Assembly: GCA_002427975.1 (NCBI GenBank)
Contig: DIZT01000016.1
Location: forward strand, 1-6,505
From: Micrococcaceae bacterium UBA6021
GTDB taxonomy: Bacteria; Actinomycetota; Actinomycetes; Actinomycetales; Micrococcaceae
Reading direction: 5' to 3'
Length of the DNA: 6,505 bases
The notes beneath the pieces are model-generated. The model saw nothing but the letters and a program-made list of their open reading frames with translations, ran no database searches and had not been told where the DNA came from. The position numbers were made by a program, and so were the translations under genes. Shown one piece after another: positions 5,638 to 6,505 of this stretch. Every line of letters starts with the position of its first letter. Position 1 is the stretch's first letter.

Positions 5638-6390
5638 TTAGCGTCCGCGGTTGGGGCGCGCTTTGTAGGGGTCGATTCCCTTGGGAATCGGGAGGCGGTT
5701 GCCCAGCGAGGAAATGCGCTTGGATACCGCGTTCACTTCAAGTTTGGTCAGTTCGTTCTTCAGCTTGCCCATCTTCTTGGCGACCTGGCTGATGGGAACC
5801 TGGCCCTCGCCGCGACCACTTTCAATCACGTGGACCGTGACGTTCGGGAGGATGCGCGCAAGACGCTTGCGCTCGGCGTCGAGCAGCGGCTTGACGCGGA
5901 CGGTGGGGCCTTCGCTGACAAGGACGACGCCGGGACGGCCGACGGCGCGGAACACGGCGTCCTGCGTGCGGGGGTTCACGGCAACCGGCTGGTCCTCGGT
6001 GACCCAGCCGCGCTTAAGCGTGCCCAGCGCAGCGCCTGAAGCGCCGGGCTGGTTCTCGATCTGGGCGAAGGCGGCGCGTTCGGCACGCCGGGAGAGGATC
6101 AAGGTGGCGCCGAGCAGGCCCAGCGGGATGCCAATGAGCAGGCCGGTGATCCAGTTTTCCAGCCAGAAACCCACCAGGAAGCTGACAGCCACAACGCCCA
6201 GGAACACCAGCAGCATCAGCCACGGGACCATGGGGTCATGGCGGCGGGTCATATTAAAGACTTCGCCGATCTGCTTGAGCCGGCTGGGCTTCTTGACCTT
6301 TGCTTCTTTTGGCTTGCGCGAGAAGAGGCCACGCTTCGGGGCGTCAGAGGCCGCCGGAGTGCTGTTACTGGAATCAGGGGATTTCGCCAT
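5638..6390 (-). CDS. DUF4191-family membrane protein
   Basis: A 250-residue protein of unknown function, matching in arrangement the protein next to lipA in actinobacteria (M. tuberculosis Rv2219). Residues 1–50 are basic, Ser/Pro/Lys-rich and cytoplasmic. RLKQIGEVFNMTRRHDP (37–53) is the typical juxtamembrane segment. Two membrane helices follow, at about 55–74 (VPWLMLLVFLGVVAVSFLVG) and 79–99, joined by a very short turn, so both termini should be cytoplasmic. RRAERAAFAQIENQPGA (101–117) leads into a soluble domain with the conserved GVVLVSEGP (154–162). It ends in a Lys/Arg-rich segment with NRLPIPKGIDP (231–241). ATG 6390 has GAGG five bases upstream. TAGAAT (6405–6400) could be its own -10. 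The hairpin at 6416–6461 separates it from lipA, and it ends at a strong terminator, suggesting its own transcription unit or partial read-through from lipA. Confidence 0.9.
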   Translation of the reverse strand: MAKSPDSSNSTPAASDAPKRGLFSRKPKEAKVKKPSRLKQIGEVFNMTRRHDPMVPWLMLLVFLGVVAVSFLVGFWLENWITGLLIGIPLGLLGATLILSRRAERAAFAQIENQPGASGAALGTLKRGWVTEDQPVAVNPRTQDAVFRAVGRPGVVLVSEGPTVRVKPLLDAERKRLARILPNVTVHVIESGRGEGQVPISQVAKKMGKLKNELTKLEVNAVSKRISSLGNRLPIPKGIDPYKARPNRGR

Positions 6391-6399
6391 AGTGCCTCA

Positions 6400-6405
6400 A
6401 TTCTA
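6400..6405 (-). promoter_or_regulatory. Candidate -10 of the DUF4191 gene
   Basis: TAGAAT on the minus strand (6405–6400) fits TAnnnT and ends nine bases before ATG 6390. It lies just downstream of the lipA-side hairpin, where a new promoter would be expected. The leader would be only a few bases, so the GAGG at 6398–6395 might not be fully transcribed. No good -35 is seen. Confidence 0.35.
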
Positions 6406-6415
6406 CGTGATTTAT

Positions 6416-6461
6416 GCCTGAGGGCCGGACGCCGGAGATTACCCGGCGCCGGCCCTCAGGC
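6416..6461 (-). terminator. Long GC-rich hairpin after lipA, without a T-run
   Basis: GCCTGAGGGCCGG (6416–6428) pairs perfectly with CCGGCCCTCAGGC (6449–6461). After a one-base bulge CGCCGG (6430–6435) pairs with CCGGCG (6443–6448), giving 19 pairs around a 7-nt loop. It begins 15 nt after the probable lipA stop. Neither strand has a T-run after the stem, so it may be a T-less actinobacterial terminator or an mRNA 3'-end stabiliser. Confidence 0.6.
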
Positions 6462-6476
6462 TCAACAAAATACGGC

Positions 6477-6505
6477 TCAGGAATGTGCGGCCAGGAGTGA
6501 GCTGG
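6477..6505 (-). CDS. lipA: Last codons of a gene entering from the right, probably lipA (lipoyl synthase)
   Basis: On the minus strand one frame reads SSLLAAHS and then TGA (6479–6477), immediately before a terminator-like hairpin. Eight residues cannot identify a family. The lipA call rests on conserved order: in M. tuberculosis and other actinobacteria lipA directly precedes the DUF4191 gene in the same direction. The two other minus frames stay open through the hairpin, so this stop is favoured by its position. Lipoyl synthase would insert sulfur into protein-bound octanoyl groups. Confidence 0.4.

Noticed and set aside
5681..6421. Open reading frame of 246 codons on the + strand opposite DUF4191
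   Set aside because: Antisense to a recognised family member; Ser/Arg/Thr-rich shadow composition.

Overview
The window is a high-GC actinobacterial chromosome segment centred on glutamine synthetase and its control. Gene content, protein wording and promoter style suggest a Micrococcaceae member (Arthrobacter/Pseudarthrobacter-like); this is inferred from general knowledge, not from a database search. I recognise the order glnE – glnA – RDD protein – DUF4191 protein – (probable lipA end) as the conserved block of Mycobacterium tuberculosis Rv2221c (glnE), Rv2220 (glnA1), Rv2219A, Rv2219 and Rv2218 (lipA). Extra genes here are a VOC and a GNAT gene between glnE and glnA, and a DUF3817 gene between the RDD and DUF4191 genes.

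Layout. Positions 1–1693 (+): the 3' part of glnE, the adenylyltransferase that modifies GlnA; its 5' part lies outside the window. Positions 1760–2203 (+): a VOC-fold protein with a promoter placed for leaderless transcription. About 2215–2745 (+): a GNAT acetyltransferase whose conserved N-terminus has no ATG/GTG/TTG start. Positions 2746–3011: no gene; hairpins and the glnA terminator. Positions 3012–4436 (-): glnA, class I glutamine synthetase with the adenylylation tyrosine. Positions 4437–4720: the intergenic region between divergent glnA and the RDD gene, holding a near-consensus GlnR-type operator, extra GTAAC repeats and a perfect hairpin. Positions 4721–5158 (+): RDD membrane protein, probably leaderless. 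Positions 5187–5537 (-): DUF3817 membrane protein. Positions 5581–5629: strong terminator. Positions 5638–6390 (-): DUF4191 membrane protein. Positions 6416–6461: long hairpin. Positions 6477–6505 (-): probable last codons of lipA.

How it works together. GlnA makes glutamine from glutamate, ammonia and ATP. GlnE transfers AMP to a GlnA tyrosine (Tyr402 here) when nitrogen is plentiful and, in the full protein, removes it again. The operator-like array upstream of glnA suggests a second, transcriptional layer of nitrogen control by a GlnR-family regulator. The VOC, GNAT, RDD, DUF3817 and DUF4191 genes have no demonstrated link to nitrogen metabolism. I see no mobile element, CRISPR array, tRNA, rRNA or toxin–antitoxin module, and nothing that looks like a new multi-gene system. 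The regulatory DNA upstream of glnA and the unusual GNAT start are the points most worth a second look.
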